Shown here: positions 1 through 8,901 of the stretch, piece by piece
Position numbering within the stretch: position 1 is the first letter of the stretch
Layout of the letters: every line of letters begins with the position of its first letter
NCBI RefSeq assembly: GCF_000705555.1
Contig: NZ_JMQN01000013.1
Coordinates: 62,001 to 126,000 of the forward strand
Length of the DNA: 64,000 nt
Direction: 5' to 3'
From: Marinobacterium lacunae
GTDB lineage: Bacteria > Pseudomonadota > Gammaproteobacteria > Pseudomonadales > Balneatricaceae
Position numbers and translations under genes: made by a program
Notes under the pieces: model-generated
What the model was told of the DNA's origin: nothing
Databases searched by the model: none
Seen by the model: only the letters and a program-made list of their open reading frames with translations

Positions 1-226
1 GCCAGCGTGACTCGCTCTCGAGCTGGCGGCTGACCAGCAATGTGCTGGTGTAACGGAAACGCTCCTCGACCTGCAGACGCACAACGGCACTGCGGCCGTG
101 CCAACTGATCTGATACTCACGCTGATCCTGAGTATCGAGATCGGGCAACAGCTTCAGTATCCGCGCATAGTTGGTCTCACAGACCGACATCTGCCGCTGA
201 AGATCGGGTACATACTTGCGTTTCAT
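1..226 (-). CDS. yqiB: DUF1249 (YqiB-like) protein, N-terminal part, cut by window edge
   Basis: Only the first 75 or so residues are in the window; the 3' end lies beyond base 1. The translation opens MKRKYVPDLQRQMSVCETNY and continues with ARILKLLPD, the typical start of the DUF1249 family (E. coli YqiB). The start codon overlaps the nudF stop codon by four bases (ATGA), so the two genes are translationally coupled. In E. coli yqiB likewise follows nudF, which supports the call. The molecular function of the family is unknown. Confidence 0.8.
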   Translation of the reverse strand, partial: MKRKYVPDLQRQMSVCETNYARILKLLPDLDTQDQREYQISWHGRSAVVRLQVEERFRYTSTLLVSRQLESESRW

Positions 227-855
227 TTTGTCGCTGAGCTCTCCTCGCTGCGGATGCGCGGCCGGTTCAACTCCAGCCACTGCAACCCGATGATTGCCGG
301 TCCGCTATTGATCCGTCCAGCACGCACAAGTTCAAACGCCGCTTCGGCGTCGATCACCTGTACTTTGATATCTTCTCCCTCCTCTGGCAAGCCGTGTACA
401 CCTTCTGCCTCACGCGCATCGACACAGGCGAACATCAAATCGATCCACTCGTCAGAAGCACCGGGGCTTGGCAGGAAACGGGAGATCGGGCGCACACCGC
501 TGATGGCCAGTCCCGCTTCCTCATCACTTTCACGTACCGCGACATCGACGGCGGTCTCACCCGGCTCGACGATACCGGCGACCAATTCGAGCAACCAGGG
601 CCCCTCAGGCGCCTCAAGCGCACCGACACGGAACTGCTCGACCAGCACCACCGCGTCCTGATGTGGATCGTACAGCAATACGCAGACGGCGTTGCCGCGA
701 CGGAAGAGTTCTCGCTGAATACTGACCTCTCCGCCATGAAAGCGGCGATGGACCAGTTTCAGTCGATACATTTTGAAATAGCCGTCAAACACCCGGAGAT
801 CTTCATCGATACGAAAGTCGTCCGGGCCAAATGAGGGCTGCCAGCTTTTGTGCAT
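223..855 (-). CDS. nudF: ADP-ribose pyrophosphatase (Nudix hydrolase)
   Basis: This Nudix enzyme of about 210 residues should hydrolyse ADP-ribose to AMP and ribose 5-phosphate in the cytoplasm. The Nudix box reads G-IVEP-GE followed by RESDEEAGL, matching GX5EX7REUXEEXGU with a Ser/Asp variant in the REUXEE part. The flanking sequence (FRVGALE, PWLLELVAGIVEPGE, F.PSPG.SDE) is characteristic of the NudF/ADPRase subgroup. An upstream in-frame start at 897 exists, but the ATG at 855 is preceded by an AGGA at good spacing and gives the usual family N-terminus. It overlaps the DUF1249 gene by four bases. Confidence 0.9.
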   Translation of the reverse strand: MHKSWQPSFGPDDFRIDEDLRVFDGYFKMYRLKLVHRRFHGGEVSIQRELFRRGNAVCVLLYDPHQDAVVLVEQFRVGALEAPEGPWLLELVAGIVEPGETAVDVAVRESDEEAGLAISGVRPISRFLPSPGASDEWIDLMFACVDAREAEGVHGLPEEGEDIKVQVIDAEAAFELVRAGRINSGPAIIGLQWLELNRPRIRSEESSATK

Positions 856-921
856 CGCCAGATTCCTGCAAAGGGTATAGCCAACACTATAACCCAATCC
901 GCCGGGGAATTTCTGCGCGAC

Positions 922-2751
922 TCAGGTGCCGACCTGAACGCCCGAGCGCCAAAGCGGGCTCAAATGACGCTGGGAAGATAGATAGATCATATCTCCGCTC
1001 TGCTGTTTGGCATGCTTCTTCGCTTCAGCGGCCAGCTCAGCCACCTCATGGTAGCTCGAGCACTTGTAAGGGTCCGGATGCACGACGCCCACCGCCAGCG
1101 ACAACAGCGGGAAGAAGCAGCGCTCACCGGTGCGATCAGAGCTCCAGATACCGCCCGACTCCCAGTCGCTGGCTCGATACAGCTCACGCACACGCTGGCC
1201 GAACTCGTCGATAACCTGTTCGCAAATCGCGCGCCACTGACGCGAGCGGAACAGCACGACGAAGTCATCTCCGCCCACATGGCCGACAAAATCGATATCG
1301 GCCGAGACATTATTGCTCAGCAGCATGCCGAGCAGGCGAATAACCTGATCGCCTCGCGAATAACCGTAGCAGTCGTTGAACGGCTTGAAGTGGTTCAGAT
1401 CAAAATAGGCGACATAGAAATCGGTGGCGTGACCAAGCAACAGATCGATCTCACGGTTGATCGGCACATTGCCCGGCAACAGCGTCAGCGGGTTCGAATA
1501 GCGCGCATTGCGTATCTTCAACTCGGTAATGCGCTTGAGCAGATCCCGCACGCTGGCCATACCCAGATAGCAGCCGTCCTGAACAATGATCAGCTCCTGC
1601 TGGATCAGCTCCGCCTCGTCCTGCTCGGTAATCATTTGCGACACACGCTCCAGCGGCGTCTCGCAAGGCACCACCAACGCATTCTCACGCATAAGCCTTG
1701 AAACCGGTTTCTGCTCATACAGCGCCCGCCCATATTGCGCCGAAAACAGCTCGAGCAGATCACCACGACGAATAACGCCAACCGGCTCACCGTCCACCAG
1801 CACCGGCACCGAGCCGACATTCGGCAAGGCGCGGAAAATCTCGCTGACCTCCAACAACCGATCCTCTGGCGCCACCGCCGGAATACTGCGCACCAGCGCA
1901 CGTGCCGTATCGCTCTCAGCCGCGCCGCGCTCGCCTCCCCTGCTCTGCAGGTAGCCATGGCGAATGGTCAAAGGATCGATGCTCATCACCGGATCTTCCT
2001 TGGGACGCCCCAGCAGAAAGCCCTGACCGTAGCGCACCCCCATCTCCTGCAGGGTATGCAGCTCTTCGAGCGTTTCGATCCCCTCGGCGATGATGTTGCA
2101 GTGCAGGGTGCGGCCGATGTTGCAGATCGAACGCACGAACTCACGCTTGACCGAATCCCGGTCGATCATGCGGACAAAATGCATGTCGATCTTGACGTAG
2201 TCCGGCTGAAGATCGGCCCAAAGCTTGAGCCCCGAGTAGCCGCTGCCCAGATCATCGATGGCGATACGAAAACCCATCTGCCTGTAGTGATCCACCGCCG
2301 AGCGCGTCAGCCCGTGATTGTCGAAGGGGTGCTGCTCGGAGAGCTCGATAACGATATCTTCCTGAGGAATACCCAAAGCCTGCAGCAATTCGATGGTGAA
2401 TCCGTGCTGGTAGTCCGGTGTACTGAGCAGCGATGCGGACACATTCAGGAACAGCTTGCCGCCAAGTGACTGTGAAGCAAAGCTCTCGATGGAGCGGCGT
2501 CGGCACAGCAGCTCAAGGCGGTGCAGCAGATGGTGGCGTATAGCGGCATTGAACAGACGGTAAGGCGGATGCAGCGGCGTGCCGGCCGGGCCCCGGATCA
2601 GCGCCTCGTGGCCGAGGCACTCTCCGGTGCTGAGATCGACGATCGGCTGGAATACCGGATAGAGGCACTCCTTCTGGATAATCTCGGTAAGCAGCGACAA
2701 CTCCTCCTGCTCACTTTCGATCTCCTGCCCGAACTGAATCTCTGCACACAT
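922..2751 (-). CDS. EAL-CBS-CBS-GGDEF cyclic-di-GMP protein
   Basis: This 609-residue cytoplasmic protein probably controls cyclic-di-GMP. The domain order is reversed relative to most hybrids. An EAL phosphodiesterase domain comes first (about residues 25-265, with EALIR at 49-53, DDLGSGYSGL, KIDM and EGIE). A pair of CBS segments follows (about 290-400), then a C-terminal GGDEF domain (about 430-590) with GGDDF at 493-497. The EAL and GGDEF signature residues are both present, so either activity, or both, is possible. No membrane segment is seen, and the CBS pair may sense a nucleotide. An AAGGTGAT Shine-Dalgarno precedes the ATG. It is transcribed towards nudF with a 66-base gap. Confidence 0.9.
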   Translation of the reverse strand: MCAEIQFGQEIESEQEELSLLTEIIQKECLYPVFQPIVDLSTGECLGHEALIRGPAGTPLHPPYRLFNAAIRHHLLHRLELLCRRRSIESFASQSLGGKLFLNVSASLLSTPDYQHGFTIELLQALGIPQEDIVIELSEQHPFDNHGLTRSAVDHYRQMGFRIAIDDLGSGYSGLKLWADLQPDYVKIDMHFVRMIDRDSVKREFVRSICNIGRTLHCNIIAEGIETLEELHTLQEMGVRYGQGFLLGRPKEDPVMSIDPLTIRHGYLQSRGGERGAAESDTARALVRSIPAVAPEDRLLEVSEIFRALPNVGSVPVLVDGEPVGVIRRGDLLELFSAQYGRALYEQKPVSRLMRENALVVPCETPLERVSQMITEQDEAELIQQELIIVQDGCYLGMASVRDLLKRITELKIRNARYSNPLTLLPGNVPINREIDLLLGHATDFYVAYFDLNHFKPFNDCYGYSRGDQVIRLLGMLLSNNVSADIDFVGHVGGDDFVVLFRSRQWRAICEQVIDEFGQRVRELYRASDWESGGIWSSDRTGERCFFPLLSLAVGVVHPDPYKCSSYHEVAELAAEAKKHAKQQSGDMIYLSSQRHLSPLWRSGVQVGT

Positions 2752-2821
2752 TCTGGATCACCTTACAAAACAGCCGATTAGGGCCGAGTTTATGGCGATT
2801 CAATGACAATGCAGTGACAGC

Positions 2822-3682
2822 TCAGGCGAGGGACATCTCACCCTGCGAGAATCGACGCAACTGCTGGATCTCATCGGCCCAGATGGTCTCGTCGATGGTT
2901 TCCAGCACCAGGGGCACACCTTCAAAACGCGCATCCTGCATGATGAAGCGGAAGACCTCCCAGCCGATCTCGCCCTGACCGAGACTGTGGTGTCGATCGA
3001 CACGACTGCCCAGAGCTGCTTTGGAGTCGTTGATATGCATACCGCACAGGTAGTTGAAGCCGACGATGCGTTCGAACTCGGCAAAACTCTCGCGACAGGC
3101 GTCAGCGGTACGCAGATCGTAACCGGCACTGAAGGTATGGCAGGTATCGAGACAGACGCCGACGCGGGACTTGTCCTCAACCTGATCGATAATCTCGGCG
3201 ATCTGCTCGAAACGGCAACCGAGATTCGACCCCTGGCCTGCCGTATTTTCGATCACCGCAACCACGCCTTCGGTTTTCTCCAGCGCCAGATTGATCGATT
3301 GCGCAATCAGGCTCAGGCACTCACGCTCGTCGATCTTGCGCAGATGACTGCCCGGATGGAAGTTGAGATACTTCAACCCCAGCTGCTCGCACCGCTGCAT
3401 CTCGTCGATAAAAGCATCGCGCGACTTCTGTAAGGCATCTGCCTCCGGGTGCCCCAGATTGATCAAATAGCTGTCGTGAGGCAGGATCTGATCCGGCGTA
3501 AAACCGTGTGTCTCGCAGTTGCGCTTGAACGCATCGATACTCTTCGCGGTCAGCGGCTTGGCATCCCAGCGACGCTGGTTCTTGGTAAACAGTGCAAAGG
3601 CGTTCGCACCGATGGCGGCGGCATTAAGCGGCGCGTTTTCGACGCCGCCTGACGCGCTGACATGAGCTCCTACGTAATACAT
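2822..3682 (-). CDS. nfo: Endonuclease IV (AP endonuclease)
   Basis: The 286-residue product matches the length of bacterial endonuclease IV, a zinc enzyme that cleaves 5' of abasic sites in base-excision repair. The sequence starts [18 protein letters not shown] and carries the TIM-barrel metal-site segments [51 protein letters not shown] and [12 protein letters not shown]. The start codon overlaps the stop of the small upstream gene (TAATG) and has only a weak Shine-Dalgarno, so translation is probably coupled. Confidence 0.97.
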   Translation of the reverse strand: MYYVGAHVSASGGVENAPLNAAAIGANAFALFTKNQRRWDAKPLTAKSIDAFKRNCETHGFTPDQILPHDSYLINLGHPEADALQKSRDAFIDEMQRCEQLGLKYLNFHPGSHLRKIDERECLSLIAQSINLALEKTEGVVAVIENTAGQGSNLGCRFEQIAEIIDQVEDKSRVGVCLDTCHTFSAGYDLRTADACRESFAEFERIVGFNYLCGMHINDSKAALGSRVDRHHSLGQGEIGWEVFRFIMQDARFEGVPLVLETIDETIWADEIQQLRRFSQGEMSLA

Positions 3683-3864
3683 TACAGCTTGCAGGCTCCG
3701 CCGAGGCAGTCATCGAAATCCATGGAGTCCAGCTCCTCTTTTTCCGCGTGCAGCGTGCGAATACGGGACAGCAGCTGCCCTTCCATACTCTCGCCCGCCT
3801 GAACCCCTGCGCGTTCAAATACCGCCAACAGTGCGCTCAGCTCTTCCAAATTCAATTCATGCAT
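3682..3864 (-). CDS. Small conserved-looking protein of unknown function upstream of nfo
   Basis: A 60-residue acidic protein starting [13 protein letters not shown]. The start at 3864 is chosen because AGGAG lies about ten bases upstream; a longer reading from 3912 lacks support. The body is predicted largely helical, and the tail has [13 protein letters not shown] with two cysteines. It shares a one-base stop/start overlap (TAATG) with nfo, indicating a shared transcript. I do not recognise the family. Confidence 0.65.
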   Translation of the reverse strand: MHELNLEELSALLAVFERAGVQAGESMEGQLLSRIRTLHAEKEELDSMDFDDCLGGACKL

Positions 3865-3978
3865 GGGTAGTAGTACTCCTGGCTGGTTGGGGGGACGGCC
3901 ATTATCGACCAAAACGGGGGGCGTATCCTAGCCCTGCACTTCATACAGCGACAACCGGACAGGACAACCCTGACCTAT

Positions 3979-4641
3979 TCACACCGTTTCCCGTGTCGAT
4001 ACCCGCCGATCAAGTGCCGCTGCCAAGGCGTCGAATGATCGGCCGATCTCGCCACCGGGATCGTCAAAGCAGTGGCGGAAAAACTTTTCGATATTCTGTA
4101 CCGATATTTCAGTCAAATCAGGATCGAACCTGGCACCATTGGGCAATGTGATAGTGCCCTCAAAGGCATACCTGGTCATCGCTATCCTGTTCATGGCCTC
4201 GACCGCCTTTGTGTCACCTGCTGCCACCAGCTCGTCATACAGCGCCCTCTCCTTGGGGCTGAGCTTCGACATGGTATTCACAAAACCACCGGCTTTCTGC
4301 ATATAGTCGATCTCGTCCGCGGTTCTTTGGTTTATATCCTTCGCGGCTATTTCAGCCATTCGAGTATCGTGCTCGATGAGATATTCGGTCTCCGCAGCCG
4401 TCCGTTCCATGTTTGGTTTGGCTTTGATAGCCGCCAATCGAGTCTCCACCTCAGACTCTTCCAACGGCTGTTCGCTGCTGGCAACCGGCTCCTCCCATGC
4501 CTGCCGATACGCTTTTCCCGCCCGCTCGATCTCCAGAGCAAAAGAGTTCCCGGTACTGTCGCTTGCCAGCACCCGGTTTAGGTCGACACGTCCTTCCAGC
4601 GCGGGAGATAGGGAGCTATGTGTTGCGGTTATGATGTCCAA
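3979..4641 (-). CDS. Hypothetical protein, TTG start
   Basis: A 220-residue protein that I do not recognise. The most likely start is TTG at 4641, because AAAGGAGG sits six bases upstream and the product then begins (M)DIITATHSSLSP; the longer TTG start at 4686 has no such site. The chain is hydrophilic and probably helical, with a Glu/Ala-rich central part (residues 50-110) and a C-terminal half containing LSPKERALYDELVAAGDTKA. There is no signal peptide, membrane segment or recognisable catalytic motif. It lies between recJ and the nfo pair with gaps on both sides, so it may be a single-gene unit. Confidence 0.6.
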   Translation of the reverse strand: MDIITATHSSLSPALEGRVDLNRVLASDSTGNSFALEIERAGKAYRQAWEEPVASSEQPLEESEVETRLAAIKAKPNMERTAAETEYLIEHDTRMAEIAAKDINQRTADEIDYMQKAGGFVNTMSKLSPKERALYDELVAAGDTKAVEAMNRIAMTRYAFEGTITLPNGARFDPDLTEISVQNIEKFFRHCFDDPGGEIGRSFDALAAALDRRVSTRETV

Positions 4642-4862
4642 GATGCGCCTCCTTTCGATATCTGCACCACGGCCTGATGCAAGCAAAATACAGGCCTATC
4701 GCAACCGGAGAAGATGCGCTGCCGTTGCCTGGCTCCAGACAACACCGGCCAAAGACTCGCAAAGAGGCGGTATCGGTTGATCGCCTGCAGCGGTGATAAA
4801 ACGGCAAGACGTTTCCCACCAACACCTACAAACAGGAACGAGATTGCCAGCTCTGAAAATGC

Positions 4863-6602
4863 TCAGCGGGCGGGAAGCAGCTGCTCAATCATCAGCTGCA
4901 GATTTCTTTGACCGCGAAACTCGTTCACATCGAGACGGTACACTACCTCAACCTCGGTAACCGACTGATCCGGCCAGCGCCTGGTATCGATATTAAACGC
5001 AATACCATCCAGCGCCATACCGGAAAGCGGCTCCATCAGCACCACCTTGAGATGACGGTGACCGACGATACGCTGCTGGATCAGCCGAAAACGACCGTCA
5101 AAGCGCGGCTCGGGAAACTGATGCCCCCAGGGCCCCGCCTCGCGAATCAGTTCAGCCAGCTCCAGCGAAAATTGATCCGCCGTCAGCGCTCCGTCGGTCA
5201 GCACGCGCTGTGTCAGCGCCTCTTCATCCAACTGGCGTCGCACTTCGGCATCGAAGGCATCTCGAAACGCATCAAGCTTTGCCGCTTCGAGCGACAGCCC
5301 GGCCGCCATGGCATGGCCGCCAAACTTTTTGATCAATCCCGGGTGGCGGGCGGCGATTGCATCCAGACCGTCACGGACATGAAAACCGCTGATCGAGCGG
5401 GCCGAGCCCTTGATATCGCCATCCTCGCCCGGCGCAAAGGCGATAACCGGACGGTGTACACGCTCCTTGATACGCGAGGCCAGAATACCAACTACGCCCT
5501 GATGCCAGGTCGGGTCGTACAGTGATAGTCCGTAGGGCAGCGCCGCATCATCGAGCTGAAGCCGGTCCAGCAGAACTAGCGCCTGCTGCTGCATCTCCTG
5601 TTCGATTCCGCGCCGCTCACGGTTTAGATCGTCCAGCGTCCGCGCCAGATCCAGCGCATATTCGTAATCATCGCTGAGCAGACATTCGATGCCGATCGAC
5701 ATGTCTTCCAGACGTCCTGCCGCATTCAACCGGGGGGCCAGCGCAAAACCGAGATCCGTCGCGCTGAGCTGATCCCGACGACGCCCAGCCACTTCGATCA
5801 GCGCCAGTATGCCCGGGCGCGCCTGTCCGGCCCGGATACGCTGCAACCCCTGATAGACGAGGGTACGGTTATTGCGCTCAAGCGCGACCACATCGGCTAC
5901 CGTACCCAGCGCAACCAGATCCAGCAGCGCCGCAAGGTTGGGTGCGCCAAGGCCACGACGCTCGAACCAGCCGTGCCCGGCCAAGGCGCGGCGCAGGGCG
6001 ATCATCACATAGAAGATAACCCCGACCCCACAGGTCGACTTGGCCATGAATTCACAGCCGGGCTGATTCGGGTTAACGATGGCGCAGGCCGCTGGTAACT
6101 GTTCACCGGGTAGGTGGTGATCGGTCACCAGCACATCAATACCCAGCGCCCTGGCCCGCTCAACGCCCTCGATGCTGGAAATGCCGTTATCCACCGTAAT
6201 GATCAGATGCGGCGACTGGGTCGCCGCGACCTCAACTATTTCGGCGCTGAGGCCATAACCGTACTCGAACCGGTTAGGCACCAGATACTCCACCTGAGCC
6301 GCGCCAAAATCGCGTAGCGCCAGCACCGCCAGCGCGGTACTGGTCGCGCCGTCGCAATCAAAATCCCCGACGATCAGGATCCGCTCCTGACGTTCCAGTG
6401 CAGACACCAGACGCGCCACCGCTGCGTCCATACCGTGCATCTGCGTATCCGGCAGTAGCTCCTTGAGCTGTCTGCCGAGCTGGTCGAGATCACTGATCCC
6501 GCGGCTGGCATAGATGCGCGCCAATACCGGATGCAGTTCAGAGAGCCCCTGCGGCAGTGTTTCAGACTGGGGGCGACGTTCAATAAGAGGGTGTTGCGTC
6601 AT
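4863..6602 (-). CDS. recJ: Single-stranded-DNA-specific 5'-3' exonuclease RecJ
   Basis: RecJ degrades single-stranded DNA 5' to 3' in RecF-pathway recombination, mismatch repair and base-excision repair. The 579-residue product has the normal length. It carries the DHH phosphoesterase motifs: VGDFDCDGATSTAL at about residues 78-91 (motif I aspartates 80, 82, 84), VDNG at about 137-140, and VTDHHLPG with DHH at 161-163. The C-terminal half has the DHHA1 segment with FGGHAMAAGLSL, then an OB-fold. GAGG lies five bases upstream of the ATG. The start overlaps the stop of the upstream elyC-like gene by four bases (ATGA). Confidence 0.97.
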   Translation of the reverse strand: MTQHPLIERRPQSETLPQGLSELHPVLARIYASRGISDLDQLGRQLKELLPDTQMHGMDAAVARLVSALERQERILIVGDFDCDGATSTALAVLALRDFGAAQVEYLVPNRFEYGYGLSAEIVEVAATQSPHLIITVDNGISSIEGVERARALGIDVLVTDHHLPGEQLPAACAIVNPNQPGCEFMAKSTCGVGVIFYVMIALRRALAGHGWFERRGLGAPNLAALLDLVALGTVADVVALERNNRTLVYQGLQRIRAGQARPGILALIEVAGRRRDQLSATDLGFALAPRLNAAGRLEDMSIGIECLLSDDYEYALDLARTLDDLNRERRGIEQEMQQQALVLLDRLQLDDAALPYGLSLYDPTWHQGVVGILASRIKERVHRPVIAFAPGEDGDIKGSARSISGFHVRDGLDAIAARHPGLIKKFGGHAMAAGLSLEAAKLDAFRDAFDAEVRRQLDEEALTQRVLTDGALTADQFSLELAELIREAGPWGHQFPEPRFDGRFRLIQQRIVGHRHLKVVLMEPLSGMALDGIAFNIDTRRWPDQSVTEVEVVYRLDVNEFRGQRNLQLMIEQLLPAR

Positions 6603-7417
6603 AGTGCCTCGGACTCGGGGGCGGGTAATGGCCCCGGGAGCAACTGACTGGTTTTACCGCTGAGGTAGTAGGCCAGCAGGCCGACCCACTCGCGCAGGGC
6701 AATCTCGATCTCGCTCAGGTTATTCCATAACCCCGGCGCCAGATGCAGCCCATCATCGCTCAGCGCGTAATAATCCACCGGATAGGGGGTCAACTCCCAA
6801 CCCTGACGCCGAAAAATGCCGATCGAACGCGGCATGTGATACGCCGAGGTTACCAGTAGCCAGTTACCTTTGGGGACACCGCCAAGCAGTTTGATCGTAT
6901 TGATCGCGTTTTCGTGTGTGTTGCGCGAGTCCCGCTCGATCAACACACGCCCGGACAATCCGGCACTGTCGAGATACGCTTTAGCGACATCACCGCCTTT
7001 GAACTCCGGGCGCAGTACCGAACCACTGCCGCCGCTGAACAGGATCTTCGCTTTAGGGAACTGGTGCGCCAGCACTGGAATAAGCATCAGCCGCTCACCG
7101 GCCTGATTGATCTGGGGCTGATGCCAATAGACACTCTCTTCGGCCAGCTCACCACCGCCAAGCACGATAATGCCGTCGACCTTCAGGTTTCTATCGGGCT
7201 GAGGGAAGCGGCTCTCCAGCGGCATCATCAGCGCGTCACCCAGCGGCATCAGCATGATGCACAGTAGCAGCACCAAGTCACCGACCAACAAGCCGATGCC
7301 CAATCGCCGCCAGCCAACCCATAGGCTGAACAACCCCAACAGGAGCATCCACACCAGAAAGTGGTCAGGGCGGGCAAAGAACCAGAACAGCTTGGAGAGG
7401 TTAAAAAAGCTATCCAT
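6599..7417 (-). CDS. ElyC/SanA/YdcF-type inner-membrane protein (DUF218)
   Basis: A 272-residue inner-membrane protein with two N-terminal hydrophobic helices (about residues 10-30 and 35-60) followed by a periplasmic DUF218 domain. Family motifs visible are IIVLGGG, AKILFSGGSG, DSRNTHENA and VTSAYHMPRS. E. coli ElyC, of similar length and topology, affects envelope integrity and peptidoglycan or undecaprenyl-phosphate metabolism; whether that role holds here is inference. GGGGA precedes the ATG at suitable spacing. It is translationally coupled to recJ. Confidence 0.85.
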   Translation of the reverse strand: MDSFFNLSKLFWFFARPDHFLVWMLLLGLFSLWVGWRRLGIGLLVGDLVLLLCIMLMPLGDALMMPLESRFPQPDRNLKVDGIIVLGGGELAEESVYWHQPQINQAGERLMLIPVLAHQFPKAKILFSGGSGSVLRPEFKGGDVAKAYLDSAGLSGRVLIERDSRNTHENAINTIKLLGGVPKGNWLLVTSAYHMPRSIGIFRRQGWELTPYPVDYYALSDDGLHLAPGLWNNLSEIEIALREWVGLLAYYLSGKTSQLLPGPLPAPESEAL

Positions 7418-7464
7418 CGCATCATCCCCGGCTTAGGCCGATGGCAGACGGCTGGTAGAGCGAA

Positions 7465-7485
7465 GGCCCGACCAGTGGCCGGGCC
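7465..7485 (-). terminator. GC-rich hairpin after thrC, possible weak terminator
   Basis: On the minus strand a nine-pair stem (GGCCCGGCC with GGTCGGGCC, one G-U pair) closes a three-base loop just after the thrC stop codon. No clear U-run follows, so it could be a weak or factor-assisted terminator, or an mRNA stabiliser. Confidence 0.4.
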
Positions 7486-7493
7486 CGCATGAA

Positions 7494-8888
7494 TCAGTCG
7501 CGGTGTACGTGCGAGGCGATATACGCCTGAACCGCGGACAGATCATTATCGATCACTTCAACGCGCTCTTCGCGCTCGAAAAGATCATGCAGATGCTCAG
7601 GCAACTGCGGAGACTCGAGACCCGCTTTGACTACAGGCTCCGGAAACTTGACCGGATGCGCTGTGGCCAGCGTAATCATCGGCACCGACTTGTCGCGCCA
7701 GCATTCGCGCGCCGCCTTGACCCCGATCGCCGTGTGCGGATCCAGCAGGTAGCCGGTTTCGGCGTACACATCGGCAATGGTGCTGCAGGTGGTTTCATCG
7801 TCGGCACAGGCGCTATCAAACAGCTCACGCACTTGTTCCCAGCGGCTCTGATCCAGCTGCACCGGCTCTTTCTTGAAGCGGTCCATCAACTCGCTGATCG
7901 CGCTGCCGTCACGTCCGTAAACATCGAACAACAAACGCTCGAAGTTGGAGCTGACCATGATATCCATGGACGGCGACAGGGTGTGGACCAGATCGCCCTT
8001 GGACATGTCGTTGCCGCTGATCACGCGATGCAGGATATCGTTGCGGTTGGTTGCCACCACCAGCTGACTGATCGGCAGCCCCATCTGTTTGGCCAGGTAG
8101 CCGGCGAAAATGTCGCCGAAGTTACCAGTCGGTACAGAGAACGCCACCGGACGGTGCGGACCGCCCACAGCCAGAGACGCAGAGAAGTAGTAGACGATCT
8201 GGGCCATGATGCGGGCCCAGTTGATCGAGTTGACCGCTCCGAGTTTCAACCCTTTCAGGAAGGCCTGATCGGCAAAGCTGTCCTTGACCATCTGCTGGCA
8301 ATCGTCGAAGTTGCCTTCCAGCGCGATGTTGAACACGTTATCGGCCAGAATCGTGGTCATCTGACGGCGCTGCACCTCGGACACACGGTTGTGCGGGTGC
8401 AGGATAAAGATATCCAGATGCTCTGAATGACGGCAGCCTTCGATTGCGGCAGAGCCGGTATCGCCCGAGGTCGCCCCCATGATCACCAGACGCTCGCCAC
8501 GCTCGGCCAGGACATGGTCCATCAGGCGGCCCAGCAGCTGCAGGGCAAAATCCTTGAACGCCAGTGTCGGGCCGTGGAACAGCTCCAGCACCCATTCGTT
8601 GGTGCCCAGCTCTTTCAGCGGTGCTACGGCGGAGTGGTTAAACCCGGCATAGGTCTCATCGATCATCCGCTTCAGGTCGGCATCGTTGATACAGGTATCG
8701 ACGAACGGCTTGATCACCTTGAAAGCCAGCTCTGCATAAGAGAGACCAGCCCAGGACGCGATCTCCTCCCTGGAGAAGGTCGGTAGCTGTTCGGGCACGT
8801 AGAGACCGCCATCGCTGGCAAGGCCAGCCAGCAGCACATCACCAAATTCGAGCGCAGGCGCCTGGCCACGGGTGGAGATATATTTCAT
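7494..8888 (-). CDS. thrC: Threonine synthase
   Basis: A 464-residue PLP enzyme converting O-phosphohomoserine to threonine. The start at 8888 (MKYISTRGQAPALEFGD) is the family N-terminus and follows AAGGAC; the upstream extension to 8924 would overlap hom. The PLP lysine is K112 in GPTLAFKDFALQLL, and GATSGDTGSAAI and FSVPTGNFGDIFAGYLA form the phosphate and cofactor cradle. The length and features match the gammaproteobacterial ThrC of pseudomonads. It starts 13 bases after the hom stop codon and is co-transcribed with it. Confidence 0.97.
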   Translation of the reverse strand: MKYISTRGQAPALEFGDVLLAGLASDGGLYVPEQLPTFSREEIASWAGLSYAELAFKVIKPFVDTCINDADLKRMIDETYAGFNHSAVAPLKELGTNEWVLELFHGPTLAFKDFALQLLGRLMDHVLAERGERLVIMGATSGDTGSAAIEGCRHSEHLDIFILHPHNRVSEVQRRQMTTILADNVFNIALEGNFDDCQQMVKDSFADQAFLKGLKLGAVNSINWARIMAQIVYYFSASLAVGGPHRPVAFSVPTGNFGDIFAGYLAKQMGLPISQLVVATNRNDILHRVISGNDMSKGDLVHTLSPSMDIMVSSNFERLLFDVYGRDGSAISELMDRFKKEPVQLDQSRWEQVRELFDSACADDETTCSTIADVYAETGYLLDPHTAIGVKAARECWRDKSVPMITLATAHPVKFPEPVVKAGLESPQLPEHLHDLFEREERVEVIDNDLSAVQAYIASHVHRD

Positions 8889-8901
8889 CGTTGTTCGGTC
8901 C

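Noticed and set aside
7503-8426. Long open frame opposite thrC (307 codons), and similar long antisense frames at 1012-1701, 12772-13587, 16360-17193, 25802-26710 and 38426-39355
   Set aside because: They are mirror frames of strongly supported genes in GC-rich DNA, have no ribosome sites and show skewed composition with no recognisable domains.
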